DNA of 64,000 nt. Source: an uncultured Bacteroidales bacterium (GTDB lineage Bacteria; Bacteroidota; Bacteroidia; Bacteroidales; Paludibacteraceae). Location of the stretch: contig CACWZZ010000007.1 of the NCBI GenBank assembly GCA_902765485.1, positions 1 to 64,000 on the forward strand, given 5' to 3'. A program made the translations under genes and the position numbers. Shown here piece after piece: positions 8,090-16,033 of the stretch. Under the pieces are notes generated by a model. That model ran no database searches, had not been told where the DNA came from, and saw nothing but the letters and a program-made list of their open reading frames with translations. Each line of letters begins with the position of its first letter. The stretch's first letter is position 1.

Positions 8090-9976
8090 TTAATTGTTAT
8101 CTTGTTTTTCCCACAACTGCGGGTTCTTTAGGGTCTCCATTTTATAGTCGAACATTTCAAGCAGTTCCTCACGATGCTCAGGGAACATTTCGAGAACATC
8201 CATAACGGTCTGTAAGGGACGTGAGATATTGCGAATCTTACCTCTTGCGTCCTCCCGCTCGTAATAACCGGCTTGTAGATCATGCTCAAAGTCCGAAAAG
8301 GATTTTATCTTCTGCGGGACGTTGAAACCAGCCTGTTCTTCCCAGAAAGTCTGATTACGATACGCGTATTCCCAGAAGGACATCTTCTTATAAAATGCCT
8401 GCTGATTACACCAACGCGCTACCTGTACATAGAAATTCTCTATGGGCGCTTTATGGTAGTCCTCATGGCGCATTACATAACCGACACATCCATATTGCAT
8501 AAGTACCCGAATACGTTGGAATAACTCCCATATATCACGGTAGAACTTATCAAAACCATCCGGCTTCTGCATAAATCCTGTAAAGAGATAGAACTTTGTA
8601 CCTTTATTCGGACAATGGCGTTTCCATATCTTTAATGCACGCTCTATGAGATCTCTATCTTTCCAATTGTCAAAAGCATAAATAAAGTCACCATGATATT
8701 TTGCACGAGAGAGCATTTCTGCCATTTCTTCTCCATGTGAACTCTCCGCTAATTGCCGTTCATCCAATCCTTGCCTAAATTGGAATGAGATTTTGTTATC
8801 AATCAGGTGTTGCAGCATAGGTTTCCATACATTATATGGAGCCGCCAAGAAGTTATCATCCCAGAAATACACATACGGACGTGTCTTATCGAGGAACCAT
8901 TCCAATTTGGAATATGGCTCTACACCGTTCTCCAATTTATTGACGCAGAAAGGACAATGACGATAACACTTGCGAGTTAGGAAACCGATAGAATAATCCA
9001 AATAATCTTTGTACTTGTCGCGTTTAAATCCGGCATCAATTTGGTTTTGGACAAACTCGTCATATAGATGGTAATATGGCATTTGTACTGCCATGTTTAT
9101 ACCATTCTTTCCAGTATGCTTACATGTGAGTGTCAGTAGATATTCATCCTTCGGCAACTGCTCCATGTCTTTGTCACGCAACTCTCTAAACTTCTGGATA
9201 TTTTTCTCGTTAGCATAGTAACCTGTTCCGCCGATATGGAATTTCTTACGTTCAGCAGCTGATGCATTTCGGTAAAAAGCCGGTTCTTCTGTGAACGTGA
9301 ACACTCGCGACATGAAGATATGTGCATATTGCTTTATGTCTGCATTGGGATCAATAATCAACTCAAATGGAATGTTGTTATCCCATAAATATCCGGCAAT
9401 CTTCAGAAGAACCAAGTTCGGGTGACGAGTACCATTACAAAGAAGATCTGCATCGACCAAACCAACTTTTTGTTTGTTTAATGTGCGGTAGTAATTATAA
9501 AGTTCTTTACCGGTTAGAAAGATTGGTGTTCCTTTCTTGTGCTCGTTCTGTTGTTTAAGTAACCACCATAGACTAATCCGTTCAAACTGCACTTCATCAC
9601 CTAATGTAAATACCATATAATCGCCATGAGGATTTGGGTATTTCAATTCTTCCATTTCCTCTAAGGTCTTATATTGGCAGGCATTTACCGAATATATTTT
9701 GTAGCGATTGTTATAGCGGTTTTCGTATAATACGATATAATCAACTGCGTATGTTTGTGGATTCGTTTCGTCCACTCCGCCTTTGGTATTCTCGCTTGTG
9801 ACGCGGATATTATAAAGATGATTTTGCTCTATCCAATCTTTCGATTTCTCAGGTACGTAGCCTATCAAGAAACGTCTCTCTACGTAATCGCGGAAAAGGC
9901 GGACATTATTCTTGTTCTCGATATCTACCTCAGAGAAGTTGAATGTTAGTGTTTTGTCATCTTGTTTATTTTTCAT
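8090..9976 (-). CDS. radical SAM protein with B12-binding-like domain and N-terminal extension
   Basis: 628 aa. The radical SAM cluster motif is CYRHCPFC (C337, C341, C344; CX3CX2C), which binds a 4Fe-4S cluster and S-adenosylmethionine. Before it, VGLVDADLLCNGTRHPNLVL (about residues 168-187), SRVFTFTEEPAF and GGTGY match the B12-binding-like domain of a radical SAM family often carried by phages and mobile elements. About 150 residues precede this and are not explained by that family. The C-terminal third (FDNWKDRDLIERALKIWKRH; YVMRHEDYHKAP) completes the barrel. First gene of the cassette, downstream of a structured leader. Substrate unknown; a nucleic-acid or peptide modification paired with the helicase and ATPase is inference. 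The start is the ATG at 9976, right after the leader hairpin. Confidence 0.85.
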   Translation of the reverse strand: MKNKQDDKTLTFNFSEVDIENKNNVRLFRDYVERRFLIGYVPEKSKDWIEQNHLYNIRVTSENTKGGVDETNPQTYAVDYIVLYENRYNNRYKIYSVNACQYKTLEEMEELKYPNPHGDYMVFTLGDEVQFERISLWWLLKQQNEHKKGTPIFLTGKELYNYYRTLNKQKVGLVDADLLCNGTRHPNLVLLKIAGYLWDNNIPFELIIDPNADIKQYAHIFMSRVFTFTEEPAFYRNASAAERKKFHIGGTGYYANEKNIQKFRELRDKDMEQLPKDEYLLTLTCKHTGKNGINMAVQMPYYHLYDEFVQNQIDAGFKRDKYKDYLDYSIGFLTRKCYRHCPFCVNKLENGVEPYSKLEWFLDKTRPYVYFWDDNFLAAPYNVWKPMLQHLIDNKISFQFRQGLDERQLAESSHGEEMAEMLSRAKYHGDFIYAFDNWKDRDLIERALKIWKRHCPNKGTKFYLFTGFMQKPDGFDKFYRDIWELFQRIRVLMQYGCVGYVMRHEDYHKAPIENFYVQVARWCNQQAFYKKMSFWEYAYRNQTFWEEQAGFNVPQKIKSFSDFEHDLQAGYYEREDARGKIRNISRPLQTVMDVLEMFPEHREELLEMFDYKMETLKNPQLWEKQDNN

Positions 9977-9983
9977 TCATGAT

Positions 9984-10160
9984 ACCCGCACAAAAAAGCG
10001 GGCTTCAATGTTACTTGTCCCGCTCCTTTTGCTCTCGCATTGCCAGTATAATTGTAGGTCAAGCAACACGAAGCCACGCCGTATATAGATACAACACACC
10101 CTGAGGCATGTGTATAAATATACCAGCAGTGTTCATTGTTGCAATGCCTTGACAATTATT
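9984..10160 (-). ncRNA. structured leader RNA, pseudoknot candidate
   Basis: Minus-strand leader between the promoter at 10291-10321 and the radical SAM ATG. Read 5' to 3': GTCAAG (10153-10148) then GCATTGC (10147-10141); a long hairpin at 10123-10081 (GTATAT/ATATAC, TACA/TGTA, CACA/TGTG); CTTGAC (10063-10058), which pairs with GTCAAG; GCAATGC (10043-10037), which pairs with GCATTGC. The two pairings cross, so they form an H-type pseudoknot or are alternatives. It ends in a terminator hairpin. A small ORF in the same stretch looks like the translation of an RNA element, not a protein. Could be an attenuator, riboswitch or separate small RNA; I cannot match it to a known family. Confidence 0.5.
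9991..10025 (-). terminator. leader terminator with competing antiterminator
   Basis: On the minus strand AGCGGG (10024-10019) pairs with CCCGCT (10002-9997), followed by a run of six T. The same CCCGC (10002-9998) can instead pair with GCGGG at 9989-9985, immediately before the radical SAM ATG. The two hairpins exclude each other, as in transcription attenuation. Confidence 0.55.
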
Positions 10161-10290
10161 TATTTTGAACTTGCGAGATTCAAAGGAGCCAAGAACAAAG
10201 CGTAATAAAACGCTGTTAATATTTCAATATGTACTCACTTTTTTACGCTGCTGAGCTCAGCGGTATTGGTTATGCACCCAAATTTGCGTG

Positions 10291-10321
10291 CAAATTTACT
10301 ACTTTTTTCTGAGATATGCAA
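10291..10321 (-). promoter_or_regulatory. Bacteroidetes promoter, rSAM/helicase/DndD-like cassette
   Basis: Minus strand: TTG (10321-10319), 20-nt spacer, TAAATTTG (10291-10298). It lies about 310 nt upstream of the radical SAM start. The -7 box is embedded in a palindrome AAATTTGCGTGCAAATTT (about 10281-10297), a possible operator. Confidence 0.65.
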
Positions 10322-10407
10322 GTTTTTGTGGTAGAAAGTTTATATTGCCGCGAAAATGCCACAAAAAAAGCCAGCCTCCGCCGACTTGTCTGTAATACTC
10401 ATCTATA

Positions 10408-10441
10408 GCTTGTTCCTTTTTGGACCTCAAAAGGAACAAGC
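10408..10441. repeat. GCTTGTTCC palindrome, copy 2
   Basis: Perfect 13-bp stem GCTTGTTCCTTTT / AAAAGGAACAAGC with an 8-nt loop, in the intergenic stretch 10322-10482, where I see no gene. Same family as 302-324. Confidence 0.75.
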
Positions 10442-10482
10442 CTCACTAAAGCTTGCATCTTTTTTTACACACCAACAATCAC

Positions 10483-10511
10483 AATAAAAGCACAACCCTT
10501 ATGGATTGTGC
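10483..10511 (-). terminator. intrinsic terminator
   Basis: Minus strand GCACAATCC, ATAA loop, GGGTTGTGC, then TTTTATT. It lies just downstream of the gene at 10567-10911. Confidence 0.65.
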
Positions 10512-10566
10512 CTCCAATTTGTGCGACGCGTCTCACATTTTCAAATTGTACGAACTAGTTCAAAAT

Positions 10567-10911
10567 CTATTTTTTGTCCATTTCATCTTCATGGAGTAGA
10601 TATTCATATTCGGTGCCTATTAGGCTTTCACGATCATATTCTTTTCTATACTCCATAATATAAAATGCAATACTTTCGGGATATATTTTCCAATAAGTTC
10701 TGCATACTTGCTTGTACAACTTTAACATTCGTTCGTCCCCCGCATACATCAACAACCAATCAAGCATCCTCTCCACTTCATTTTGTGTCGCTTTTTTATC
10801 GCACAATTCTTGAACCAGAGGTGTGTATGCAATAACCGCGTCATTGTGTAGTTCTTTAAGCCGATGCGCGATTACCGATACATCTTGCAATAATTTCTCC
10901 TCCTGATTCAT
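10567..10911 (-). CDS. hypothetical protein (114 aa)
   Basis: A small helical protein resembling a hypothetical family frequent in Bacteroidales genomes; I know no function for it. Visible blocks are NEVERMLDWLLMYAGDERML (about residues 45-64) and LYKQVCRTYWKIYPESIAFY (about 65-84). It ends acidic (EYLLHEDEMDKK). No signal peptide or transmembrane segment. No clear promoter upstream, but a terminator follows at 10483-10511, so it forms its own short unit. It sits between GCTTGTTCC hairpins at 10408 and 10963. Confidence 0.75.
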   Translation of the reverse strand: MNQEEKLLQDVSVIAHRLKELHNDAVIAYTPLVQELCDKKATQNEVERMLDWLLMYAGDERMLKLYKQVCRTYWKIYPESIAFYIMEYRKEYDRESLIGTEYEYLLHEDEMDKK

Positions 10912-10962
10912 TATATAAATAGATTACATCCTGTTCTTATCTCTCTTCTCCCCCCACTTGCC

Positions 10963-10993
10963 TTGTTCCTTTTTTGTGCGTCAAAAGGAACAA
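10963..10993. repeat. GCTTGTTCC palindrome, copy 3
   Basis: 11-bp stem TTGTTCCTTTT / AAAAGGAACAA between the genes at 10567-10911 and 11013-11471. Confidence 0.7.
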
Positions 10994-11012
10994 CCTTATT
11001 TGGTTATGCATT

Positions 11013-11471
11013 TCATTCGCCCATTACTTTTTTGTATAAATCCAGACCTTTTTCTGTCAGCCGATATGTCTGTTCGGGCTTGTTGGGAGCCCCGGGATAG
11101 GACATTGTTACATAACCTTGTGCAACCGCCGGCTTGAGATAATTGTAGATAAAGTTTCTTCTGCTCTGCTGCTTCAATCCCAAGTCCGCTACAATCTGAC
11201 GCCGCGGTAGAGAAGACCGACCAATAACCAGCACCATCCTACGCACTCGCAGATCCACTTCCGTTCTGACAAAAGGCCGATCTATGCTTTCCGTGTCATT
11301 CGCCATTCCCGCAGCCGAAAGATCCATGCGCACATGGCATGATTGCAGACCTTCTTCAGGTTCCGGGAAGTCGCTATCCTGAAACACCTGATGCCCTGCT
11401 TTCTGCAACGCAGCCTTGATCTCAGAAATGAATCTTGTGCTCTCTTTATTTTCCTTAATAAAAATCTTCAT
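11013..11471 (-). CDS. orphan winged-helix domain protein (152 aa)
   Basis: The C-terminal 85 residues form a winged helix-turn-helix (QIVADLGLKQQSRRNFIYNY, then VTMSYPGAPNKPEQTYRLTE and KGLDLYKKV). This domain usually ends AlbA_2/ATPase or Fic-type proteins of several hundred residues. Here it stands on a short unknown N-terminus (MKIFIKENKESTRFISEIKA), so it may be a degraded or domain-swapped remnant; the middle (GMANDTESIDRPFVRTEVDL) reads like linker. An AlbA-family gene with its own winged helix lies 170 nt upstream. DNA binding is likely; the target is unknown. Confidence 0.7.
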   Translation of the reverse strand: MKIFIKENKESTRFISEIKAALQKAGHQVFQDSDFPEPEEGLQSCHVRMDLSAAGMANDTESIDRPFVRTEVDLRVRRMVLVIGRSSLPRRQIVADLGLKQQSRRNFIYNYLKPAVAQGYVTMSYPGAPNKPEQTYRLTEKGLDLYKKVMGE

Positions 11472-11505
11472 GGTGCTATTTTCATGCTTATCCTCTCATC
11501 CGTAC

Positions 11506-11593
11506 TTGTTCCTTTTTCATTCCCCCAAGGAACAACCCATTACGCTCTCCCCTTATATGGCTTGTTCCTTTTTATCCCACAAAGGGAACAAGC
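11506..11593. repeat. GCTTGTTCC palindromes, copies 4 and 5
   Basis: Two adjacent hairpins. 11506-11535 has TTGTTCCTT / AAGGAACAA; 11560-11593 has GCTTGTTCC / GGAACAAGC. They occupy most of the gap between the genes at 11013-11471 and 11639-12997. Confidence 0.65.
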
Positions 11594-11638
11594 TATAACC
11601 CGATCTCTTTCCTACTATTAGTTTTGCCGACTTGCCTG

Positions 11639-12997
11639 TTATTTTTCAATTATCTCCCAATGACCGCCTTTATCCGGGCCGACGCGACGGAGAAAACCAT
11701 TCTTTTGCAATACTTGCAAGTTATATTTGACTCCTCCGAGACTAACGATTGTGATATCATGAGCCATATTCTGCTGAGTTGCATAGGGATGTGCTGCCAA
11801 ATATTCGAGGATAGTTTTCTGAACAGTGGTTAATTTCTTTTGGATAGTTTTCTGGATAGTTTTCTGGATAGTTTTCTGGGTGGAAATCGTTTTTTCTGGG
11901 TGGTTTCCTTCTCCCGGAAGCCATGCGTATGGAATCACAACACGGGTAAAATGATCCATAAAGACAAAACATTCCTTGCCATATACCTTGAGAACACGTT
12001 GAAGCCCGGTTCCCAAAGACTCCACCAACTCGACATCGCGGAACACACGCATCAGTTCTTTGTTGCGCGGGTTGCTAACTCCATTAAAGAAGTCCTCTTG
12101 GTTCATGTCGTTAGGAAGTGTGCCTGTTGATGTTATTTCCAAACGGTCAGAGAAAAGTTCAAACTTAGGCGGTACTTCGTTAAAATAATCATTGTGCACA
12201 ATAGCATTGATTACAAGCTCGCGTACTGCACGCTCATTCCACAGCGGTGTGTCCGTGCGATATGGATAGCCTATGGAACTTTTGACTGTATTTTCAACAC
12301 GCAAACGGTCTAAGACCTGATCCGTAGCTTTCAGTAAAGAACAATAACCATATTCATGGTTTTCTATAAGATCATCCCGGTCTTTTCCAGCATATTTCGC
12401 TACTTTGATAGACGTGCTATTTTCGTCTGCTAACAAATATGCCACATAGTTGTATTTACCATCGTCTGTTAAGAGTTCCAGACTTTTAGCAAAATTACTA
12501 TTAAGTGTTAGATGTTTGCTGTCATAATAAATGTTCAACTGGCGGAAAGTGAGGTCCGTTCTCGGAGAGGGGATGTGTTTGAGAGAACGGCGCACTCTGC
12601 GAGAAAACAAATCCTCAATCTGCGCTTGCGTCATAGGCTCCGCTGCCGTTCCAACGCGCGTAAAGCAACCTTTCGGGGAGAGGCCATATTGCTTTTTGTA
12701 ATATGGCTTCTCCGAACCGGATGAGACAAACACCCTAATGACAGGCACTCCTTCTATGCGCTCAATCGTAACGTCAAATAGCCCCATTGGGGAAGGGAGA
12801 ATATTGTCACGAAGTCTGTTCTTAATAGTAAGCATGTCGCCATCTATATCCTTCACGCCGACAGGCTTACCTGCATCATCTACGCCGATGTAGATAATAC
12901 CTCCCTCGCGGTAGTTGAGGAAGGCTACAACCTCTTTCTCGATGTCGAGTTCGCGAGTCAGTTCGCGCTTAAACTCTATGCGGTTGGATTCTGTCAT
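11639..12997 (-). CDS. AlbA_2 / HATPase-domain DNA-binding regulator
   Basis: A 452-aa member of the family annotated as ATP-binding or RecG-like putative transcription factors. The N-terminal AlbA_2 (divergent AAA-4) domain has ESNRIEFKRELTRELDIEKE and FLNYREGGIIYIGVDDAGK. The GHKL-like ATPase core has VRELVINAIVHNDY (about residue 265) and SVRNP-type block NGVSNPRNKELMRVF. A C-terminal winged helix follows (LEYLAAHPYATQQNMAHDI). Between core and wing lies TQKTIQKTIQKTIQKK, encoded by the 12-nt tandem repeat at 11841-11876. Promoter at 13034-13064, short leader. Family members are often near toxin or defence genes; regulatory targets are unknown. Confidence 0.85.
   Translation of the reverse strand: MTESNRIEFKRELTRELDIEKEVVAFLNYREGGIIYIGVDDAGKPVGVKDIDGDMLTIKNRLRDNILPSPMGLFDVTIERIEGVPVIRVFVSSGSEKPYYKKQYGLSPKGCFTRVGTAAEPMTQAQIEDLFSRRVRRSLKHIPSPRTDLTFRQLNIYYDSKHLTLNSNFAKSLELLTDDGKYNYVAYLLADENSTSIKVAKYAGKDRDDLIENHEYGYCSLLKATDQVLDRLRVENTVKSSIGYPYRTDTPLWNERAVRELVINAIVHNDYFNEVPPKFELFSDRLEITSTGTLPNDMNQEDFFNGVSNPRNKELMRVFRDVELVESLGTGLQRVLKVYGKECFVFMDHFTRVVIPYAWLPGEGNHPEKTISTQKTIQKTIQKTIQKKLTTVQKTILEYLAAHPYATQQNMAHDITIVSLGGVKYNLQVLQKNGFLRRVGPDKGGHWEIIEK
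11841..11876. repeat. 12-nt in-frame tandem repeat
   Basis: Three exact copies of TGGATAGTTTTC with degenerate flanks, encoding QKTI repeats on the minus strand. Copy-number change by slippage would alter the linker length without shifting frame. Confidence 0.8.
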
Positions 12998-13033
12998 AAT
13001 CGTTTATTTTATACATCGCACGCAATTTGCGTG

Positions 13034-13064
13034 CAAAGATACTAAAATTTTCGGATATGTGCAA
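13034..13064 (-). promoter_or_regulatory. Bacteroidetes promoter, AlbA-family gene
   Basis: Minus strand TTG (13064-13062), 20-nt spacer, TATCTTTG (13034-13041); about 37 nt before the ATG at 12997. Confidence 0.7.
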
Positions 13065-13102
13065 GGAAAATCGCAGATTTTCGGTTCGAGAGGACGTTTC
13101 TC

Positions 13103-13873
13103 TTACTCAAAAGAGAGATACGGGGCGAGGCGGAGGAGAGTGGAATCGGAGAACTCGGGAAGGGAACGGAGATCGTCGATGGAGGTGAGACGGACGTATC
13201 TGCGGCGAAGGGTGTAGATCGCTTTCGCCTGCTCGAAACGCAGGTACGGATGACGCGCCAGCTCCGACGCAGAGAGCGTGTTGACCGTGAGAAGTTGAAT
13301 GTCAGCGGTGTCCGCCGTAAAATGGGAAAGGAGGGTGTCCAGCGATAGTCTGGCGAAAGGTTCGTCCTTTAGTTGCTCCGGGCTGTAATAGCCGCCGAGT
13401 GCTTCGCGGTATTGGACGATGCGGAGCGCCGTATAACGTCCTATGCCGCGGATGAGTTGCAGCTCCGTTGTGTCGCAATGGTTGAGGTCAAGGATGGTGT
13501 CTTTTTTGACCGATTTAGCGAAATAGAGACCCATCGAATCGCGCCAGAGCGAGTCGGCTTGGTGAACCGAGTCATACCATTGCTGCAGTTCCGCTTTGTA
13601 GGCTTCGTGGCGTGCGTTGAGCGCCCGTTTGACCGAGTCATACCGCGCTTCGCGTTCTTCCTTCCATTGGATATAGCGTAACGAGTCCGCCAGACGGATG
13701 GAGTCCTTGCGTTCCGCCCAAGATTTCTTCGCCGGTTTATCGTTTTTGGAAGGGTCTGTCTGTTCGGTCGGGCGGATGGCGAAGAAGAGCCATATACCCA
13801 GTGCGAAGGCGAAGAGGACGCAAGCTGCGAGCCGTTGCTCGCGCGCCAGAATATGCCAGTCGCGCTTAGCCAT
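13103..13873 (-). CDS. helix-hairpin-helix protein, membrane-anchored
   Basis: 256 aa. One transmembrane helix at about residues 15-33 (LAACVLFAFALGIWLFFAI), then a charged helical stalk (residues 50-115), then two ComEA-type helix-hairpin-helix units: DLNHCDTTELQLIRGIGRYT and LGGYYSPEQL, and the repeat TVNTLSASELARHPYLRFEQ near residue 195. Such proteins bind DNA non-specifically. As a membrane-anchored DNA binder it could act in DNA uptake, for which comEC (24217) would be a partner, but that is inference. It overlaps xseA by 8 nt and is the last gene of the operon starting at 23960. Confidence 0.85.
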   Translation of the reverse strand: MAKRDWHILAREQRLAACVLFAFALGIWLFFAIRPTEQTDPSKNDKPAKKSWAERKDSIRLADSLRYIQWKEEREARYDSVKRALNARHEAYKAELQQWYDSVHQADSLWRDSMGLYFAKSVKKDTILDLNHCDTTELQLIRGIGRYTALRIVQYREALGGYYSPEQLKDEPFARLSLDTLLSHFTADTADIQLLTVNTLSASELARHPYLRFEQAKAIYTLRRRYVRLTSIDDLRSLPEFSDSTLLRLAPYLSFE

Positions 13874-14978
13874 GGACAGTGAGATCTACCGCGCCGTCAG
13901 CGAGGTGCGAAGTGACCGAATCTCCGGGTCGCAGATCTGCCACGGAGCGAATGATTTTGCCCTCTTTGGTGAGGAGCGAATAGCCCATCCGGTAGATGCG
14001 TTCGGGGTTGCATGCCGCCAGCCGTTGCTCCAGCATTTCGATGCGGTGCCGGCGGATGAGAATCTGCCTTTCTGCGGTGCGCGCAAGGCGAAGAGAGAGG
14101 TTTTCTATTCGCGAGGATTGCTCGTCCAGACGATGGATAAGCCATTCGGCAACGGCGGTGGGCGTCTTGAGCGCTTCGTGGGCGACGAGGTCAAGGATCG
14201 AGACATCGCGTGTGTGCCCGATACCGGAGAGGATTGGCAGTTCGAACTGGGCGCAGACGGCGCAGAGGGTGTATCGGTCGAAACACGAGAGATCGGTGGT
14301 CGCGCCGCCGCCCCTTATGATTACGACGGCGTCGAAGGATTGACGATTGGACGATTGACGATTGACGATGGCTATCTCTTCGAGGGCAGCGAGGATGGAT
14401 CGTTCGGCGGCTTCGCCTTGCATGATCGCGCCAAAGAGCGTGGTCTCAAAATGATACGGCGACGCGTCCAGTTGGTGCTTGAAATCTTCGTACCCGGCGG
14501 CTTGTGGCGACGAGATGACTGCGATGCGCCGGATGAGGGTAGGGAGCGGGATCAGTTGCTGCGCGTCGAGCAGTCCGTCCGCCTTCAGTTGGGCAATGGT
14601 CTGCTGCCGCTGCCGCGCTATGTCGCCGATCGTATAAGAAGGGTCAATGCCGATGATAGAGAGGCTGAGCCCATAGACGGCATGCCATTGGATCTCAACT
14701 TCCACAAGGACAGACATCCCAATTTGCAGCGGCTGCCCGGTCTCGGACTCGAAATACGCCATGAGCAGCTCTTTATTGCCCGCCCAACAGGTAGCCCGCA
14801 TCTTGGCGCCTGCCCCCCGCCCCCCTGAAGGGGGAGAGTCTATTAGCTCCAGATACATGTGCCCGCCCCGCTCGGAGAGAGAGGATATTTCCGCTTTCAC
14901 CCAATAAGAGGATGCCAGTGTGTTGTCTAGAACATCCCCGATGATGAGACATAGTTCGGTGAGAGTTAATGGCGCCAT
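13866..14978 (-). CDS. xseA: exodeoxyribonuclease VII large subunit
   Basis: 370 aa, somewhat shorter than the usual 400-450. OB-fold domain at the N-terminus (LASSYWVKAEISSLSERGGH) and a catalytic core with IRRIAVISSPQAAGYEDFKH, DAVVIIRGGGATTDLSCFDR and LPILSGIGHTRDVSILDLVA, the family signatures. The start is ATG 14978, overlapping the upstream gene by 13 nt; the C-terminus overlaps the HHH gene by 8 nt. Two in-frame insertions come from repeat DNA: PPSGGRGAGA (about 49-58) from a CCCCCCTGAAGGGGG run, and NRQSSNRQS from GACGATTG repeats near 14340. Enzyme digests single-stranded DNA; xseB is not in the window. Confidence 0.9.
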   Translation of the reverse strand: MAPLTLTELCLIIGDVLDNTLASSYWVKAEISSLSERGGHMYLELIDSPPSGGRGAGAKMRATCWAGNKELLMAYFESETGQPLQIGMSVLVEVEIQWHAVYGLSLSIIGIDPSYTIGDIARQRQQTIAQLKADGLLDAQQLIPLPTLIRRIAVISSPQAAGYEDFKHQLDASPYHFETTLFGAIMQGEAAERSILAALEEIAIVNRQSSNRQSFDAVVIIRGGGATTDLSCFDRYTLCAVCAQFELPILSGIGHTRDVSILDLVAHEALKTPTAVAEWLIHRLDEQSSRIENLSLRLARTAERQILIRRHRIEMLEQRLAACNPERIYRMGYSLLTKEGKIIRSVADLRPGDSVTSHLADGAVDLTVHG

Positions 14979-16033
14979 GGATCGCAGAGGATACAATGCT
15001 CTTGCGGCTGGAAGCCGAAGAGGAATGTGAGACGGACGCCGACAAACAGATTGCGCATCCAGAAGGCTTTGGCGTCCGCGGTGGAGAAGATATGATCCAT
15101 CCGATAGGTGGTGAAATCATAGATCGTCTCGTCCGGGATGCCGTAGAACACATTCTTGGTGTTCGGGCAGATATTGAGCATACCGAACTCGGCAAACGCC
15201 GCCACACGCAAACGTCCGTCGAGACGGTCTGAAGGCCGCAGACGGTAGTCTCTCGCAGACTGGCGGGTGTTGTACTCATATCCTATTTCGGCGTGCGCCA
15301 TGAGGTCGAACTTGAGTTTCAGTTGCGATCCCGTCCGCTCCGCCGGCACGTCTTTCCGGAAACCATGATTGTCCATCTCCTCCCAGACTCCGACATAGCG
15401 CTCGTAGAGACCGGAAGTGGAGATCAAGGTCTTCTGGCGCGTGTTGCCCCAGAACGCATAGGTGGCATGCACACCGGCGAGGAAATAGCCGATACCCTGC
15501 GGACCGAAGAAATAATGTCCGAAATAGAGCGGAATCTGACCGTACGCCTGCTGCGACATATCTTGCCGCTCCGTGAAGGAATGCTTGAGCGTGAACTGCG
15601 CCGGCAGGATAGACGACCAAGTGTCGGTCATGCCGGGATGGTAGATCGCCGTGTCGGCTATATTGGTGAATACCTTTTGGTACGCCACGCCGAGACCGGT
15701 CTGGAGCAGGAAACCGTTGTATTGGAACTCATAGAGCAGATGGAAACCGGCAGCTCCGCCACCGGGTGCCACTCTCGAAGCCGGCATAGGACTGACGAAA
15801 GACGACCACGATCCCTCCGCCGAGAAACCGATGAGATGGTGCGCACCGGCGTACTCCGAGGCATGGAGACCAAAGAGCACATCCGTGCTGTTCTCTACGT
15901 CTTTGGTAGAGAAACCTCGCTGGGACGCCAGTTCCTTCTCGTGGTACTCATTTGCGGAATAGCGTCGCTGCGCCCAAGTCAAAGCGGGCAGCAGACAGAG
16001 CGTCAGAATGATGATGTATCGCAGTTTGGACAT
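14966..16033 (-). CDS. outer-membrane beta-barrel protein
   Basis: 355 aa. The signal peptide (MSKLRYIIILTLCLLPALTW, cleavage after AQ) is followed by strands typical of an outer-membrane barrel, e.g. FQYNGFLLQTGLGVAYQKVF and IGYFLAGVHATYAFWG, and ends LFVGVRLTFLF plus a short tail. Not a recognised named family. The start overlaps the giant adhesin gene by 31 nt, so the two are translationally coupled; the barrel may anchor or export its partner at the outer membrane (inference from position only). It also overlaps xseA by 13 nt. Confidence 0.8.
   Translation of the reverse strand: MSKLRYIIILTLCLLPALTWAQRRYSANEYHEKELASQRGFSTKDVENSTDVLFGLHASEYAGAHHLIGFSAEGSWSSFVSPMPASRVAPGGGAAGFHLLYEFQYNGFLLQTGLGVAYQKVFTNIADTAIYHPGMTDTWSSILPAQFTLKHSFTERQDMSQQAYGQIPLYFGHYFFGPQGIGYFLAGVHATYAFWGNTRQKTLISTSGLYERYVGVWEEMDNHGFRKDVPAERTGSQLKLKFDLMAHAEIGYEYNTRQSARDYRLRPSDRLDGRLRVAAFAEFGMLNICPNTKNVFYGIPDETIYDFTTYRMDHIFSTADAKAFWMRNLFVGVRLTFLFGFQPQEHCILCDPWRH

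Noticed and set aside
2707..9976. A complete Dnd phosphorothioation system
   Set aside because: No DndC-like sulfurtransferase, cysteine desulfurase or DndB-like regulator.
9973..10155. 60-aa ORF in the cassette leader
   Set aside because: The sequence reads as translated structured RNA (cysteine- and tyrosine-rich), and the pairing pattern explains it better than a protein.
9984..10290. Cobalamin riboswitch because of the B12-like domain
   Set aside because: No B12-box-like conserved core was seen.
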